Assembly: GCA_014872805.1 (NCBI GenBank) | Contig: WKFN01000012.1 | Span: forward strand, 1-64,000 | Length of the DNA stretch: 64,000 bases | Reading direction: 5' to 3' | Origin: Opacimonas sp014872805 | Lineage (GTDB): Bacteria; Pseudomonadota; Gammaproteobacteria; Enterobacterales; Alteromonadaceae | Shown: piece after piece, positions 43,736 through 53,148 of the stretch | Numbering within the stretch: position 1 is the first letter of the stretch | Layout of the letters: each line of letters starts with the position of its first letter | The notes under the pieces: generated by a model | The model's database searches: none | The model's input: the letters and a program-made list of their open reading frames with translations, nothing else | What the model was told of the DNA's origin: nothing | Made by a program: the position numbers and the translations under genes

Positions 43736-45736
43736 CATCGCGTCTTCATCCCATACTGTCACGCCAAGTTCATTGGCCTTTGTGAGTTTAGAGCCGGCTT
43801 TTTCACCCGCCACTAAGAAATGGGTTTTCGCTGATACGCTACCTGCGACCTTCGCACCTAAACTTTGCAAAATCACTTTTGCATCGGCTCTGCCCATGCT
43901 TGATAAGGTTCCCGTTATCACACAAGTTTGACCGGTCAACGGTAAAGCGTCAGTATCGATAACGTCGACAGCTGGCCAGTGAACACCGGCTTGGACCAAA
44001 CGTTCAACCACTTTTAAATTAGCTTCATTGGCAAAAAAAGCCTGAACATGTTGTGCCACGACAACTCCTACATCATCGACTTCTTGCAAAGCATCAGTAG
44101 AAGCGGATTGTAAACTTTCTAAATTTCTAAAATGCAATGCCAAATTGTGCGCAGTTGCCTCACCCACTTCTCGAATACCCAAAGCATAGATAAACTTAGC
44201 AAAAGTGGTTGCTTTGGCTTTTTCAATTGCATTGATTAATTTGACTGCTGATTTACTGGCAAAGCGCTCAAGTGAAACTAGCTGCGGGATGGCCAAACCA
44301 AACAAATCCGCAGTATTACTAATCAGTTTAGCATCCACCAGTTGTTCAACGACTTTATCGCCTAACCCATCAATATTAAACGCTTTGCGAGAGGCAAAAT
44401 GAATTATAGCTTGTTTTTGTTGAGCACCACACACTAGACCACCAGTACAACGCGCAACGGCCTCGTCAAACACTCTTTCTACAGGACTCTCGCAATCTGG
44501 ACATGTGGTTGGAAACACAATGTGTGCAGCCGTGTCCGGACGCTCTGCATGAATCACGCTTACTATTTGTGGAATGACGTCACCCGCTCTGCGAACAACC
44601 ACAGTATCTCCGATCATTAGTCCAAGACGGTCGATTTCATCCTGATTATGCAAAGTGGCATTACTGACAGTAACTCCACCCACGAAAACAGGTTCAAGTC
44701 TTGCTACGGGGGTAATCGAACCGGTGCGGCCCACTTGAAAATCAACGGACAATAATCTGGTTAATTCTTCTTGTGCTGGAAATTTTGCAGCAATCGCCCA
44801 GCGAGGGGCTTTCGCGACAAAACCTAAGCGTTCTTGTAGCGTTAAGTCATCGACTTTGAAAACTACACCATCAATATCATACGGCAAGTCATTGCGTTGT
44901 TGGCCTATCTTAGTAAAATAATTTTGGCAAGCTTCTACAGAATCCGCTGTGCTTAATTCAGGACACAAAGGTAAACCCCATTGCCCAAGTTGATACAGCC
45001 GCTCAGAATGAAAAGCGGGGAATGTACCTCGCTGGTTTTGCACAAGACCGGTTGAATAGGCATAGAATGCCAGTGGGCGTTTAGCGGTAATTTTGGGATC
45101 GAGCTGCCGCAAACTGCCCGCTGCGGCATTTCTAGGATTAGCAAACGTCTTTAGCCCTTTTTCTTTTTGTCTTTCATTGAGTGCAATAAACCCCTGTTTG
45201 GGCATGAAAACTTCACCCCGAACTTCAAGCCATTTTGGCCAGTCATCGCCTAATAAACGCAAAGGCATATTTTTGATCGTTTTGACATTTGCCGTGATAT
45301 TTTCCCCGACACGTCCATCGCCACGGGTTGCTGCTCGCACCAAGATGCCATTTTCATACACAATGGATACAGCAAGACCATCCAACTTCGGTTCACACGC
45401 ATATCGGATAACTTCTGTACTACCTAATCGCTCGTTTACTCGTGTAGCAAAAGCAGCTAGCTCCTCTGCATTGAATACATTATCAAGCGATAACATAGGT
45501 TGTTCATGAGTCACTTGACTAAAAGTAGCTAACGCCTTTCCCCCGACTCGTTGAGTGGGGCTATCCGGTGCAATCAGTTCGGGGTGCGCTGCCTCAAGTT
45601 GTTGTAATTCACGCATTAACCTATCGTATTGAGCATCTGGCACGGACGGTGCGTCTAATTCATAGTATTCTTGATTGTATTGATTAAGGAGTAAGGTCAA
45701 CTCATCAATTCGAGCAAGGGTCAATAAATCTGCCAC
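43703..45736 (-). CDS. ligA: NAD-dependent DNA ligase
   Basis: Essential ligase sealing nicks in replication and repair, 677 residues. The adenylation lysine is K117 in CEPKLDGLAVS. An OB domain follows, then a Cys4 zinc finger (CPDCESPVERV with later Cys pair, near 415-440), helix-hairpin-helix repeats and a C-terminal BRCT domain (TGQTCVITGTLSSMGRADAK). It starts 3 bp after zipA and is co-transcribed with smc-zipA. The 3' end overlaps the convergent DUF2062 gene. Confidence 0.98.
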   Translation of the reverse strand: MADLLTLARIDELTLLLNQYNQEYYELDAPSVPDAQYDRLMRELQQLEAAHPELIAPDSPTQRVGGKALATFSQVTHEQPMLSLDNVFNAEELAAFATRVNERLGSTEVIRYACEPKLDGLAVSIVYENGILVRAATRGDGRVGENITANVKTIKNMPLRLLGDDWPKWLEVRGEVFMPKQGFIALNERQKEKGLKTFANPRNAAAGSLRQLDPKITAKRPLAFYAYSTGLVQNQRGTFPAFHSERLYQLGQWGLPLCPELSTADSVEACQNYFTKIGQQRNDLPYDIDGVVFKVDDLTLQERLGFVAKAPRWAIAAKFPAQEELTRLLSVDFQVGRTGSITPVARLEPVFVGGVTVSNATLHNQDEIDRLGLMIGDTVVVRRAGDVIPQIVSVIHAERPDTAAHIVFPTTCPDCESPVERVFDEAVARCTGGLVCGAQQKQAIIHFASRKAFNIDGLGDKVVEQLVDAKLISNTADLFGLAIPQLVSLERFASKSAVKLINAIEKAKATTFAKFIYALGIREVGEATAHNLALHFRNLESLQSASTDALQEVDDVGVVVAQHVQAFFANEANLKVVERLVQAGVHWPAVDVIDTDALPLTGQTCVITGTLSSMGRADAKVILQSLGAKVAGSVSAKTHFLVAGEKAGSKLTKANELGVTVWDEDAMLAFFTEHGKA

Positions 45737-45739
45737 GTG

Positions 45740-47116
45740 TTATCCTAATAAACGACGTTTTTCAAAATCACGAATACGCTCAACGTACTGAGGCAAACCA
45801 GAAACGGTTAATTCTTGACGAGATTCGTCCAATACCTGCGCGCCAAACTCATCTGCTATTTTGCGCGCCGCATTGTGCATCATATTAAACACCTGATGAG
45901 CATCACTCTCAGTTGGCAAAGTCATGAACAGTGTTAATCCTTTCGTTTCAAATGTTTCCATGTGATGAATATCAAAAACGCCAGGTTTAAACATATTCGC
46001 GAGACTGAACAGCACAGGGCCTTTGCCGTTATTATTAACATGTCTATGAAATATATCCGAGTCCCCAAACTTCAGACCGAGAGTCAACAGCAGTGGTAAC
46101 AATTTTGCTCCGGTGATACTATTTTCGTCTTTTGCTCGCACACTAATGCAAAGTACTTCTGGTGGAATATTGGGGTCATACTTTGGGGCTTGCGTAACCG
46201 TACCTTGCTCTGCTCGAGCCTGCTCTTTGGCTTCGTTCAGTACCGGATCAACTGAGTCAAAATCAATACTAAATTGGTTCTCATCCACTTTACGTTGCTT
46301 TTTCTCTGCTTTGCTACGTGAACCAAACAGCATATTAGCCAATGATGATTTCGTTTTTTTCGTTTGCGTTGCAGGCTCGGTAGGAGTCGCTTTCGGTGTG
46401 TTTTCTACAGGTGGTTGGGAAGGTATTGCAATTGTATTGTCTTGATGACTCTGTGGTGTAACAAGCTCTTCGGTATCAGACTGAACTGTAGGGTCACTTG
46501 CAGTTTCACTGACGTTTGTCGCCCCAATGTTGCTGGCTTGGTCATTATCTGTTGGCTGAACTTGAACAAATTCAGCAGGTGGTGGAGTAACCGATATTTC
46601 TGGGTCTTCAGGTAAGGGAGCGGGTTTGGCTTTATTTTGATAGTGTTCAACCGGCTTTGGATTAGATACGGCCGGTGCGTATTTTGGCCCCTCATCAGTA
46701 ATTAGCGTTTCTGGTGATGCTTTTGGTACTTCTTCAAGGTTTGCAATATCTGGAATATTGTCCAAATTAATGTTGTCTTTTTGCCCTGGTTCAAGCTGAT
46801 TCACTTCAGAATTCTCAGATCCAGTCAGGGTATCAACTTCATTTTGAGACTCAGAATCAATTTCCTTATCCGCCACAGAAGTGGAGACGACACGAGCTTT
46901 GCCGACACCAAATTCGTCAAACCCTTGAGCATCTAATTGAGGTTCTACTCTGGTCGGTTTCGAAAAATCCATCGAGGGTGGTAAAATACCTTCATCGCTG
47001 TCGCTCCATTGCTCTTTGGGCGTGTTGTTTTTGCGCATGACGTATAACCCATGCAACAACAGACCTAAGATGGCAACCCCACCAAGTACGATCAACACCA
47101 AACGTAAGTTATCCAT
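45740..47116 (-). CDS. zipA: Cell division protein ZipA
   Basis: Anchors FtsZ to the inner membrane at the division site. It has 458 residues; E. coli ZipA has 328, and the extra length is in the Pro/Gln/Thr/Glu-rich linker (about 60-310). The N-terminal span is LRLVLIVLGGVAILGLLLHG near 4-23. The C-terminal FtsZ-binding domain begins near 320 (VLCISVRAKDENSITGAKLL). It lies between smc (11 bp upstream) and ligA (3 bp downstream). Confidence 0.95.
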   Translation of the reverse strand: MDNLRLVLIVLGGVAILGLLLHGLYVMRKNNTPKEQWSDSDEGILPPSMDFSKPTRVEPQLDAQGFDEFGVGKARVVSTSVADKEIDSESQNEVDTLTGSENSEVNQLEPGQKDNINLDNIPDIANLEEVPKASPETLITDEGPKYAPAVSNPKPVEHYQNKAKPAPLPEDPEISVTPPPAEFVQVQPTDNDQASNIGATNVSETASDPTVQSDTEELVTPQSHQDNTIAIPSQPPVENTPKATPTEPATQTKKTKSSLANMLFGSRSKAEKKQRKVDENQFSIDFDSVDPVLNEAKEQARAEQGTVTQAPKYDPNIPPEVLCISVRAKDENSITGAKLLPLLLTLGLKFGDSDIFHRHVNNNGKGPVLFSLANMFKPGVFDIHHMETFETKGLTLFMTLPTESDAHQVFNMMHNAARKIADEFGAQVLDESRQELTVSGLPQYVERIRDFEKRRLLG

Positions 47117-47127
47117 TAAAACCTCTA

Positions 47128-50100
47128 TTATGCTTCAACAATCGCAACCGCTTCTGCCAAGTCAACTGAGACCATCCGAGATACTCCCGGTTCAGCCATT
47201 GTGACACCGGTCAAATGCGTTGCCATTTCCATTGCAATTTTGTTATGCGAAATATAAATAAACTGAACTGTCTTAGACATTTCACTGACTAATTTACAAA
47301 AACGCCCCACATTCGCATCATCAAGGGGCGCATCAACCTCATCGAGCAGACAAAATGGTGCTGGATTGAGACGAAAAATTGCAAATACTAATGATAATGC
47401 GGTTAAGGCTTTTTCTCCACCAGATAATAGGTGAATCGTGCTATTTTTCTTGCCTGGGGGGCGTGCCATAATCGTCACCCCCGTATCCAACATATCATCT
47501 CCAGTTAACTCGAGATACGCAGCACCGCCTCCGAATACCTTAGGGAAGAGCATTTTAAGATCATTATTAACCTGTTCGAAGGTACTTTTGAAACGGGTCT
47601 TAGTTTCGTGATCAATTTTACGCATCGCGGTTTCTAACGTTTCTAATGCAGCTGATAAATCGGTGAATTGTTCATCAAGATGTGCTTTGCGCTCAGCTTG
47701 CACTTCATATTCGTCGACGGCTGCCAGATTCACTGCACCAAGACGTTGGATTTTTTGGCCAATTTGTCCAAGTTCATCTTCCATCGCCGTCACATCAGCT
47801 TTACGATCGAGGGAAGGGATAAGATCTTTCAAATTCGCATTGTGTTGAGCAAGTTGTTCGACAAATCCAGCCGCACGTACATTATGTCCTTCCAGTTCGA
47901 GTTTCGCCGATTGTATTTTATCATTGAGAAGTTGTAGTTGAGCACGATAGCCAGTTGCGCCCTGCTCAAGCACTTTGATCTCTTCATCAAATATTGCTAT
48001 TTGCTGTTGCACAACTAGGATCTGCTCTTCGATTTCAGCTTGTTGTGCTAATCGGGTTTGCAGTTCATTTGATTCATACTCTGACGGTTCATTTAATAAC
48101 AACAGTGACTCATTGAGATCTTCAAGTTGAAGCTGCTTTTCAGAAATCTGTTCTTTGTGACTCGCCAGTGTTTGTTGTAAATATTGCGCACTAGATTGAG
48201 CTTGTTGCACATTAAGCTCAGCTTGATGGACCACAGCCTGTTGTTGTTCTACGGTAGATTGCAACTCATCGACGCGCTCTTGCAGTTGCGACTGTTGTTC
48301 ACCAAAACGCTCGTGAACGTCAGCAAGGTCCTCTAATTGTAGCTCCAGTTCTGCAATTTCCTCGTTGAGTAAAGCTAAACTCATTTGTTCTTGTTCAACG
48401 CTTTCGATAGCTTCTTGCAACGATTCTTGATGACGAAGATACGTTTGCTTGGCATGCTCTGTTTTCAGTTGTAACTGTTGCAATGATTGAGCTGTTTGCT
48501 GAGCCTGTTGTTGCGCAATACGCTCAAAGTTTTGTGCGCTATCGAACTCAAGTTTTAACGATTTTTCGCGCTCTAATTCAACACTGATTTGAGTCTCTAA
48601 CGCTTCTTTTTGCGCAGCTAAGAACTGAATTTGTTTTGCCAAATACTGGATTTTCTCCTCCCTAGCAAGCGCACCGGCTTCGCTATTATCGGCAGAGAAC
48701 ATTAGTAAATTGTTGATACCAAATCCACTAATCGCCTCTTGCGATTCGGTATAAAATAGAATGTCTGGCACCTTATCAGCTTGCACGAATTGAGCTAAGC
48801 CAAGTAGTTTATTAGAGACAAACTCATCAACAAAACAAAATGCATACCCTAGCGGGAGAACATCATGAGCCTGCAACAGCTCAATAAAATCTGCTCTTGG
48901 GATAGTCACGACCATTAGCGCAGGTAAGGTGCTGAGCCAACCATCAATCATGGCAATTGCATTTGATGCAACTTTAAAATACTCACTAAACAACTGACAC
49001 TGATTCAAAATCGCATCTGGTAAAGCAGCAGTTTGTTGCGTGCGAAACTCGCACAAGGTGTCGTGTTCGATTTGTGCGGAGCGGAACTCCCGCTCAATGA
49101 TATTAAACTGTTCTTGGGAGTGTTTTAATTGTTGTTGGAATGTATTGAGATTTTGTAGAGAGGATTGCTGCTTTTGTTGCGCTTCAGCGTGCTCGAGTAA
49201 AGCCTCTTCACACAACTGTTCCTGCTCAGCAAGCTGAGCTGTCAAGGTATCCAATTGCAGTAATAAAGCTTGAGTGTGTTGTTCCAACTCAGCCTGTCGA
49301 GCTTGGTTCTTGAGCTGAACCGATAGCAAGGCTTGAATTTGGCTATGTTTGGCAGCGACTTGATTTTTGCTATCTTGATACTGATTGGCGGTGTTTTGGC
49401 TACTGCGCAAAAATTCAGATAGCTCTGATTTTGCTTCATGCAACGCATGCTGATATTCGTGTAACTGCTCTTTGAGGAGCAATGACTCAGGTAGAAGCTC
49501 ATCTAACACAGCTTGTGCTTCTTGCGCTTGTGCCGTTAATCCAGAAAAGCCTTGTTGCTGAGCATCCAATTGATATTGTACTTGTTGAATATTTTGCTCT
49601 GTTTGACGAATTCGCTCACTTTGATATTTTTTGTCTTGCTCAAGACGCGTTATCTGAGTAACAAGCTTGAACTTTTGTTCTTGCAGTTCCGACAACTGCG
49701 CTTGTGCTTCCTGTTGTTGCACTTGCTTTTGCACAAGTTGAGTATGGTCGCCTTGTTCTTTTGACTTATAAGCTTCAAGTTCATTGGTTAACGCATGTAT
49801 CTGCTGTTGAGTATGTTCGATTTTATCTGCTTGTTGTACCCATTTAAGTGCGAGCAAATCGTGTTGCAAAGTTCTTTGTTGTTGTTTTAAATCGGTATAG
49901 CGCCTAGCCGCCGAGGCTTGTCGTTGTAACTTGTCAATTTGAGCGCCTAGTTCAGTCCGCACATCGCTCAGTCGCTCCAGGTTTTCTTGAGTGTGCTTAA
50001 TGCGGTTGAGCGTTTCTTTGCGTCGTTCTTTATATTTGGATACCCCTGCTGCTTCTTCAATAAATACTCTGAGTTCTTGTGGCTTAGATTCAATTAAACG

Positions 50101-50550
50101 AGAAATCATACCTTGTTCGATGATGGCATAACTACGAGGTCCCAAACCGGTACCTAAGAAGATGTCGGTAACATCGCGACGGCGACATTTGGTGTTGTTT
50201 AGGTAATAAAAAGATTGCGCGTCTCGAGTCACCACTCGTTTTACGGACAATTCGTTATATTTGGCGTACTCACCGCCAATTCGATTAGAAGTATTATCGA
50301 ACACTAACTCAACGGAGCATTGACCGACCGGCTTTCGTGCAGATGAGCCATTGAAAATAACGTCGGTCATGGCATCACCGCGCAAGTTCTTGGCTGAGCT
50401 TTCACCCAAAACCCAACGCACAGCATCAATTACATTCGACTTGCCACAACCATTAGGACCAACGATCGCTGTCATCTCCCCAGGAAAAGCAATATTTGTA
50501 GGATCTACAAAAGATTTGAAACCAGCGAGTTTGATTCGTTTTAACCGCAT
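47128..50550 (-). CDS. smc: Chromosome segregation ATPase SMC
   Basis: Condensin-like protein that compacts and separates chromosomes, 1140 residues. It begins MRLKRIKLAGFKSFVDPT; the longer frame up to 50598 adds 16 residues with no match. Walker A is IVGPNGCGKSNVIDAVRWVL near 30-49. Long coiled coils rich in Q and E flank a hinge near 510-640. The C-terminal head has LLSGGEKALTALSLVFAIFR and FCLLDEVDAPLDDANV. First gene of smc-zipA-ligA. Confidence 0.96.
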   Translation of the reverse strand: MRLKRIKLAGFKSFVDPTNIAFPGEMTAIVGPNGCGKSNVIDAVRWVLGESSAKNLRGDAMTDVIFNGSSARKPVGQCSVELVFDNTSNRIGGEYAKYNELSVKRVVTRDAQSFYYLNNTKCRRRDVTDIFLGTGLGPRSYAIIEQGMISRLIESKPQELRVFIEEAAGVSKYKERRKETLNRIKHTQENLERLSDVRTELGAQIDKLQRQASAARRYTDLKQQQRTLQHDLLALKWVQQADKIEHTQQQIHALTNELEAYKSKEQGDHTQLVQKQVQQQEAQAQLSELQEQKFKLVTQITRLEQDKKYQSERIRQTEQNIQQVQYQLDAQQQGFSGLTAQAQEAQAVLDELLPESLLLKEQLHEYQHALHEAKSELSEFLRSSQNTANQYQDSKNQVAAKHSQIQALLSVQLKNQARQAELEQHTQALLLQLDTLTAQLAEQEQLCEEALLEHAEAQQKQQSSLQNLNTFQQQLKHSQEQFNIIEREFRSAQIEHDTLCEFRTQQTAALPDAILNQCQLFSEYFKVASNAIAMIDGWLSTLPALMVVTIPRADFIELLQAHDVLPLGYAFCFVDEFVSNKLLGLAQFVQADKVPDILFYTESQEAISGFGINNLLMFSADNSEAGALAREEKIQYLAKQIQFLAAQKEALETQISVELEREKSLKLEFDSAQNFERIAQQQAQQTAQSLQQLQLKTEHAKQTYLRHQESLQEAIESVEQEQMSLALLNEEIAELELQLEDLADVHERFGEQQSQLQERVDELQSTVEQQQAVVHQAELNVQQAQSSAQYLQQTLASHKEQISEKQLQLEDLNESLLLLNEPSEYESNELQTRLAQQAEIEEQILVVQQQIAIFDEEIKVLEQGATGYRAQLQLLNDKIQSAKLELEGHNVRAAGFVEQLAQHNANLKDLIPSLDRKADVTAMEDELGQIGQKIQRLGAVNLAAVDEYEVQAERKAHLDEQFTDLSAALETLETAMRKIDHETKTRFKSTFEQVNNDLKMLFPKVFGGGAAYLELTGDDMLDTGVTIMARPPGKKNSTIHLLSGGEKALTALSLVFAIFRLNPAPFCLLDEVDAPLDDANVGRFCKLVSEMSKTVQFIYISHNKIAMEMATHLTGVTMAEPGVSRMVSVDLAEAVAIVEA

Positions 50551-50690
50551 AGTTGAGATTGTGGATTTATCATTTTTATAATACTGATAATTTATCAAGA
50601 ACTTGACATTTATACAATGTTACAATTCGCCACACACTTGAGATAAAACCTGAGTATAATAGTGTTAACACTAAATAAAGTTTTATCAAT

Positions 50691-51437
50691 ATGTCTTATC
50701 AACATTCACAATCTGGGTTTGATTATTTTTTATTAGGCGCTCAACTAATTAAAACCAAAGGGCTTAAACGCTTCGTTTTCATTCCTCTTGCGATTAATCT
50801 TGTGTTGTTTATTTCTGCTTTTATATATCTATTTGGCGAAATGGGAAGCGCCATTCAAGCGGTTATTGATCTCATCCCCGATTGGTTTGGATTTATCAAA
50901 GAAGGCCTTGTATATGTATTATGGCCTTTGGCTGTGATCACCGTTCTTTTGGTATTTGCACTCATTTTTGGAACGCTTGCAAATTGGATTGCAGCCCCCT
51001 TTAATGGTTTATTAGCGGAGAAAGTCGAAGCTCATCTCACAGGACAGCCTTTAGGTGATGCTGGCTTGATTGATGCGTTTAAAGACATTCCACGCACCCT
51101 GGCACGTGAAGCAAGAAAACTCATTTACTATATACCTCGTGCTGTGATTTTCCTTGTACTGTTTTTTGTGCCAGTTATTGGCCAAGTTTTATGGTTTTTA
51201 TTTAATGCTTGGATGATGGCTTTGCAGTACATTGATTACCCCTTTGATAATCACAAAGTCGGTTTTACCCCAATGAAAAAAGCTTTGCGTACCAACAAAC
51301 CGCTGACGTTTCAGTTTGGTATCATGGTGAGTGTTTTTTCTCTCATCCCTATTGTAAACTTTATTGTCATGCCAATAGCAGTATGTGGCGCAACGGCATT
51401 ATGGGTCAATGAATACAAAGCAAAGTACGCTTCTTAA
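50691..51437 (+). CDS. cysZ: Sulfate transporter CysZ / EI24 family membrane protein
   Basis: A 248-residue inner-membrane protein moving sulfate for cysteine synthesis. It begins with the family's SGFDYFLLGAQLIKTKGLKR near 8-27 and has about four to six spans. The conserved DYPFDNHKVGF lies near 182-192. As in E. coli it lies next to the zipA/ligA region, on the opposite strand, divergent from smc. A TATAAT box is at 50657-50662. Confidence 0.93.
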   Translation: MSYQHSQSGFDYFLLGAQLIKTKGLKRFVFIPLAINLVLFISAFIYLFGEMGSAIQAVIDLIPDWFGFIKEGLVYVLWPLAVITVLLVFALIFGTLANWIAAPFNGLLAEKVEAHLTGQPLGDAGLIDAFKDIPRTLAREARKLIYYIPRAVIFLVLFFVPVIGQVLWFLFNAWMMALQYIDYPFDNHKVGFTPMKKALRTNKPLTFQFGIMVSVFSLIPIVNFIVMPIAVCGATALWVNEYKAKYAS

Positions 51438-51438
51438 T

Positions 51439-52149
51439 CTATTTTTGAGCTGTTCGGGCAAACTCTTGTAAGCGGTATTGCCAGAGGTGTTGATAAATTC
51501 GCGGGACATAACTCAGGTCAGAATATTGTAAAAAATGCCATTTAGCGTGTTTTATTTTGTACCAGCGCTTTCCTGTATGTTCTGTACATTGCTCATCGAT
51601 TATTTTTGCATCAATTTGCTCAAGTAATTCCCATAAATAGTCTTCACTGCTAATTAAGGACGATGGTCTTTTATTGGCATAGCCTTGCCAATGACATTGC
51701 TGAGCCAACAACCTATCAGAAAGTACGTATTCATCTGCAAAATACACCAAATGTGCTAATTCGTGGATCAACACATGGTAGGGATGAGACGTGCTGATAT
51801 GTAGTTTATTTCCGCGAACAAACGCCTTCGCTTCTTCAATAAATATGACCTGAGCATCAGATTGAAATGGATCACTGCGCTCATCTACAACATGGCTTAT
51901 GCCCGTAGGCAACTCAAAACATATTGGTAAAAACCCCAAGTTTTTGTCAAATACATATTGGTCATACCAGCGTAATGCAGTTAAAAATTGTTCCGCATAT
52001 TCCACTCTAAAGCTTATGCGTTGATGGCAATCTTGAATGTACGGATTGACGTGTAATGGCAGGACAGAATGGCCTATAGCACGTATTGAAAAGGATGCCG
52101 CATACAAGACAATAAGTAGAAAAAGAAATTTATAATGACGCTTGTTCAC
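51439..52149 (-). CDS. Putative exported or membrane-anchored HExxH protein (metallopeptidase-like)
   Basis: A 236-residue protein with an N-terminal hydrophobic segment (FLFLLIVLYAASFSIRAIG, about 8-26) that could be a signal or anchor. The middle carries HVLIHELAHLVYFADEY near 125-141, a classical zinc HExxH motif; an acidic third ligand could be in SSEDYLWELLEQID. No full family is recognised. The start is a GTG inside the end of nlpI (20-bp overlap), so translation is probably coupled. A periplasmic metallopeptidase partnered with NlpI is possible; NlpI is known in E. coli as an adaptor for the peptidase Prc. That link is inference. Confidence 0.65.
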   Translation of the reverse strand: MNKRHYKFLFLLIVLYAASFSIRAIGHSVLPLHVNPYIQDCHQRISFRVEYAEQFLTALRWYDQYVFDKNLGFLPICFELPTGISHVVDERSDPFQSDAQVIFIEEAKAFVRGNKLHISTSHPYHVLIHELAHLVYFADEYVLSDRLLAQQCHWQGYANKRPSSLISSEDYLWELLEQIDAKIIDEQCTEHTGKRWYKIKHAKWHFLQYSDLSYVPRIYQHLWQYRLQEFARTAQK

Positions 52150-53020
52150 GTAACTTGTTCAACTCGACTCGGGCAAAGCGATATTCCACAAATTCATAGA
52201 TATTGGTACTTAACGAGAGTTTAAAAAAGTTATTTGCTATGGATAAATTGCCTTGATACACGTGATATTTACCAAGATAAAAATACAATTCACACAAACG
52301 CTCATTCAATTGTTGCTGATTTTCAATCCCAGCTATGACGGAATCAAGTAACTCTTTTTGCGACAGTTCCTCCAGAAAAAAGCCAACGATGCGACGTGAC
52401 CAATTGTCTGTAGTTAACCGTTCATAAGCCGATGCCAATTCGACATTTGCTCGCTTTGAATCCATCTTAAGGGTTGTAAAATATCGCCATAACAATCGTA
52501 ATGGGTCGTTATTATCCAGCTGAAGATAGGTGTCAAAATCTTGGTAACTCAGCTCATAGCGCTGATGATAATACGAGGTCAAGCCACGATTAAAATAAGC
52601 AAATGCATAGTCTGGATCCATTTCTAACGTCGCATCCAGAGCATCGTAAGCCTCTGCGTAGTTACCTAAAATAGTATAATGTATACCCAAAGAGTTATAC
52701 ACATCAGGCATTCTAGGTTGTAAGCGGAGCGCTTGAAGATAATCATTATGCGCCAGAACGTCTAGACCCAAACTGTCATGCACTAACCCTCTTTGAAATA
52801 AAAGTTGTGCGCGCTCGTCGTCACTAAGTTCGCTATTTAACACGATTTGATTGAATTGTGCTAATGCGCGTTGCGCGCGATAACTGGCAGCAGCGGGTTC
52901 TGCTAAGACAAGGTTGCCCAAAGTTGTTTGAGGCGATTCAATTGCTTTAGGCGCAACATTTTGACAGCCACTGAGTACCAACGAAGAAGCCACGACTAAC
53001 AAAATAGTGAATTTAAGCAC
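52130..53020 (-). CDS. nlpI: Lipoprotein NlpI (TPR adaptor)
   Basis: A 296-residue outer-membrane lipoprotein. The signal peptide ends in lipobox LSGC (Cys19). TPR helices include QLLFQRGLVHDSLGLDVLAH near 68-87 and YNSLGIHYTILGNYAEAYDA near 102-121. In E. coli NlpI helps the protease Prc act on peptidoglycan hydrolases. The gene follows pnp, as in E. coli. The start codon is GTG with AGGA upstream. Confidence 0.9.
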   Translation of the reverse strand: MLKFTILLVVASSLVLSGCQNVAPKAIESPQTTLGNLVLAEPAAASYRAQRALAQFNQIVLNSELSDDERAQLLFQRGLVHDSLGLDVLAHNDYLQALRLQPRMPDVYNSLGIHYTILGNYAEAYDALDATLEMDPDYAFAYFNRGLTSYYHQRYELSYQDFDTYLQLDNNDPLRLLWRYFTTLKMDSKRANVELASAYERLTTDNWSRRIVGFFLEELSQKELLDSVIAGIENQQQLNERLCELYFYLGKYHVYQGNLSIANNFFKLSLSTNIYEFVEYRFARVELNKLREQASL

Positions 53021-53048
53021 AGTGATCCTTTGTCTTTAACAATATGAG

Positions 53049-53073
53049 AATCATCGCAAAATCAGCGATGATT
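53049..53073. repeat. 9-bp inverted repeat between pnp and nlpI
   Basis: AATCATCGC at 53049-53057 pairs perfectly with GCGATGATT at 53065-53073 around a 7-base loop. It has no T-run on the minus strand. Together with the terminator next to it, it may stabilise the pnp 3' end or act as an RNase site. Confidence 0.45.
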
Positions 53074-53090
53074 AGCAAAAAAACTTAACA

Positions 53091-53127
53091 AAAAAAACCA
53101 TCACAGAGATAGTTCCCTGCAATGGTT
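53091..53127 (-). terminator. Rho-independent terminator after pnp
   Basis: On the minus strand AACCATTGCAG pairs with CTGTGATGGTT (two internal mismatches), followed by an uninterrupted T-run. It lies about 20 bp after the pnp stop, so nlpI may depend on readthrough or on its own promoter. Confidence 0.75.
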
Positions 53128-53148
53128 CTTTAAATATTTTGCTAGAAC

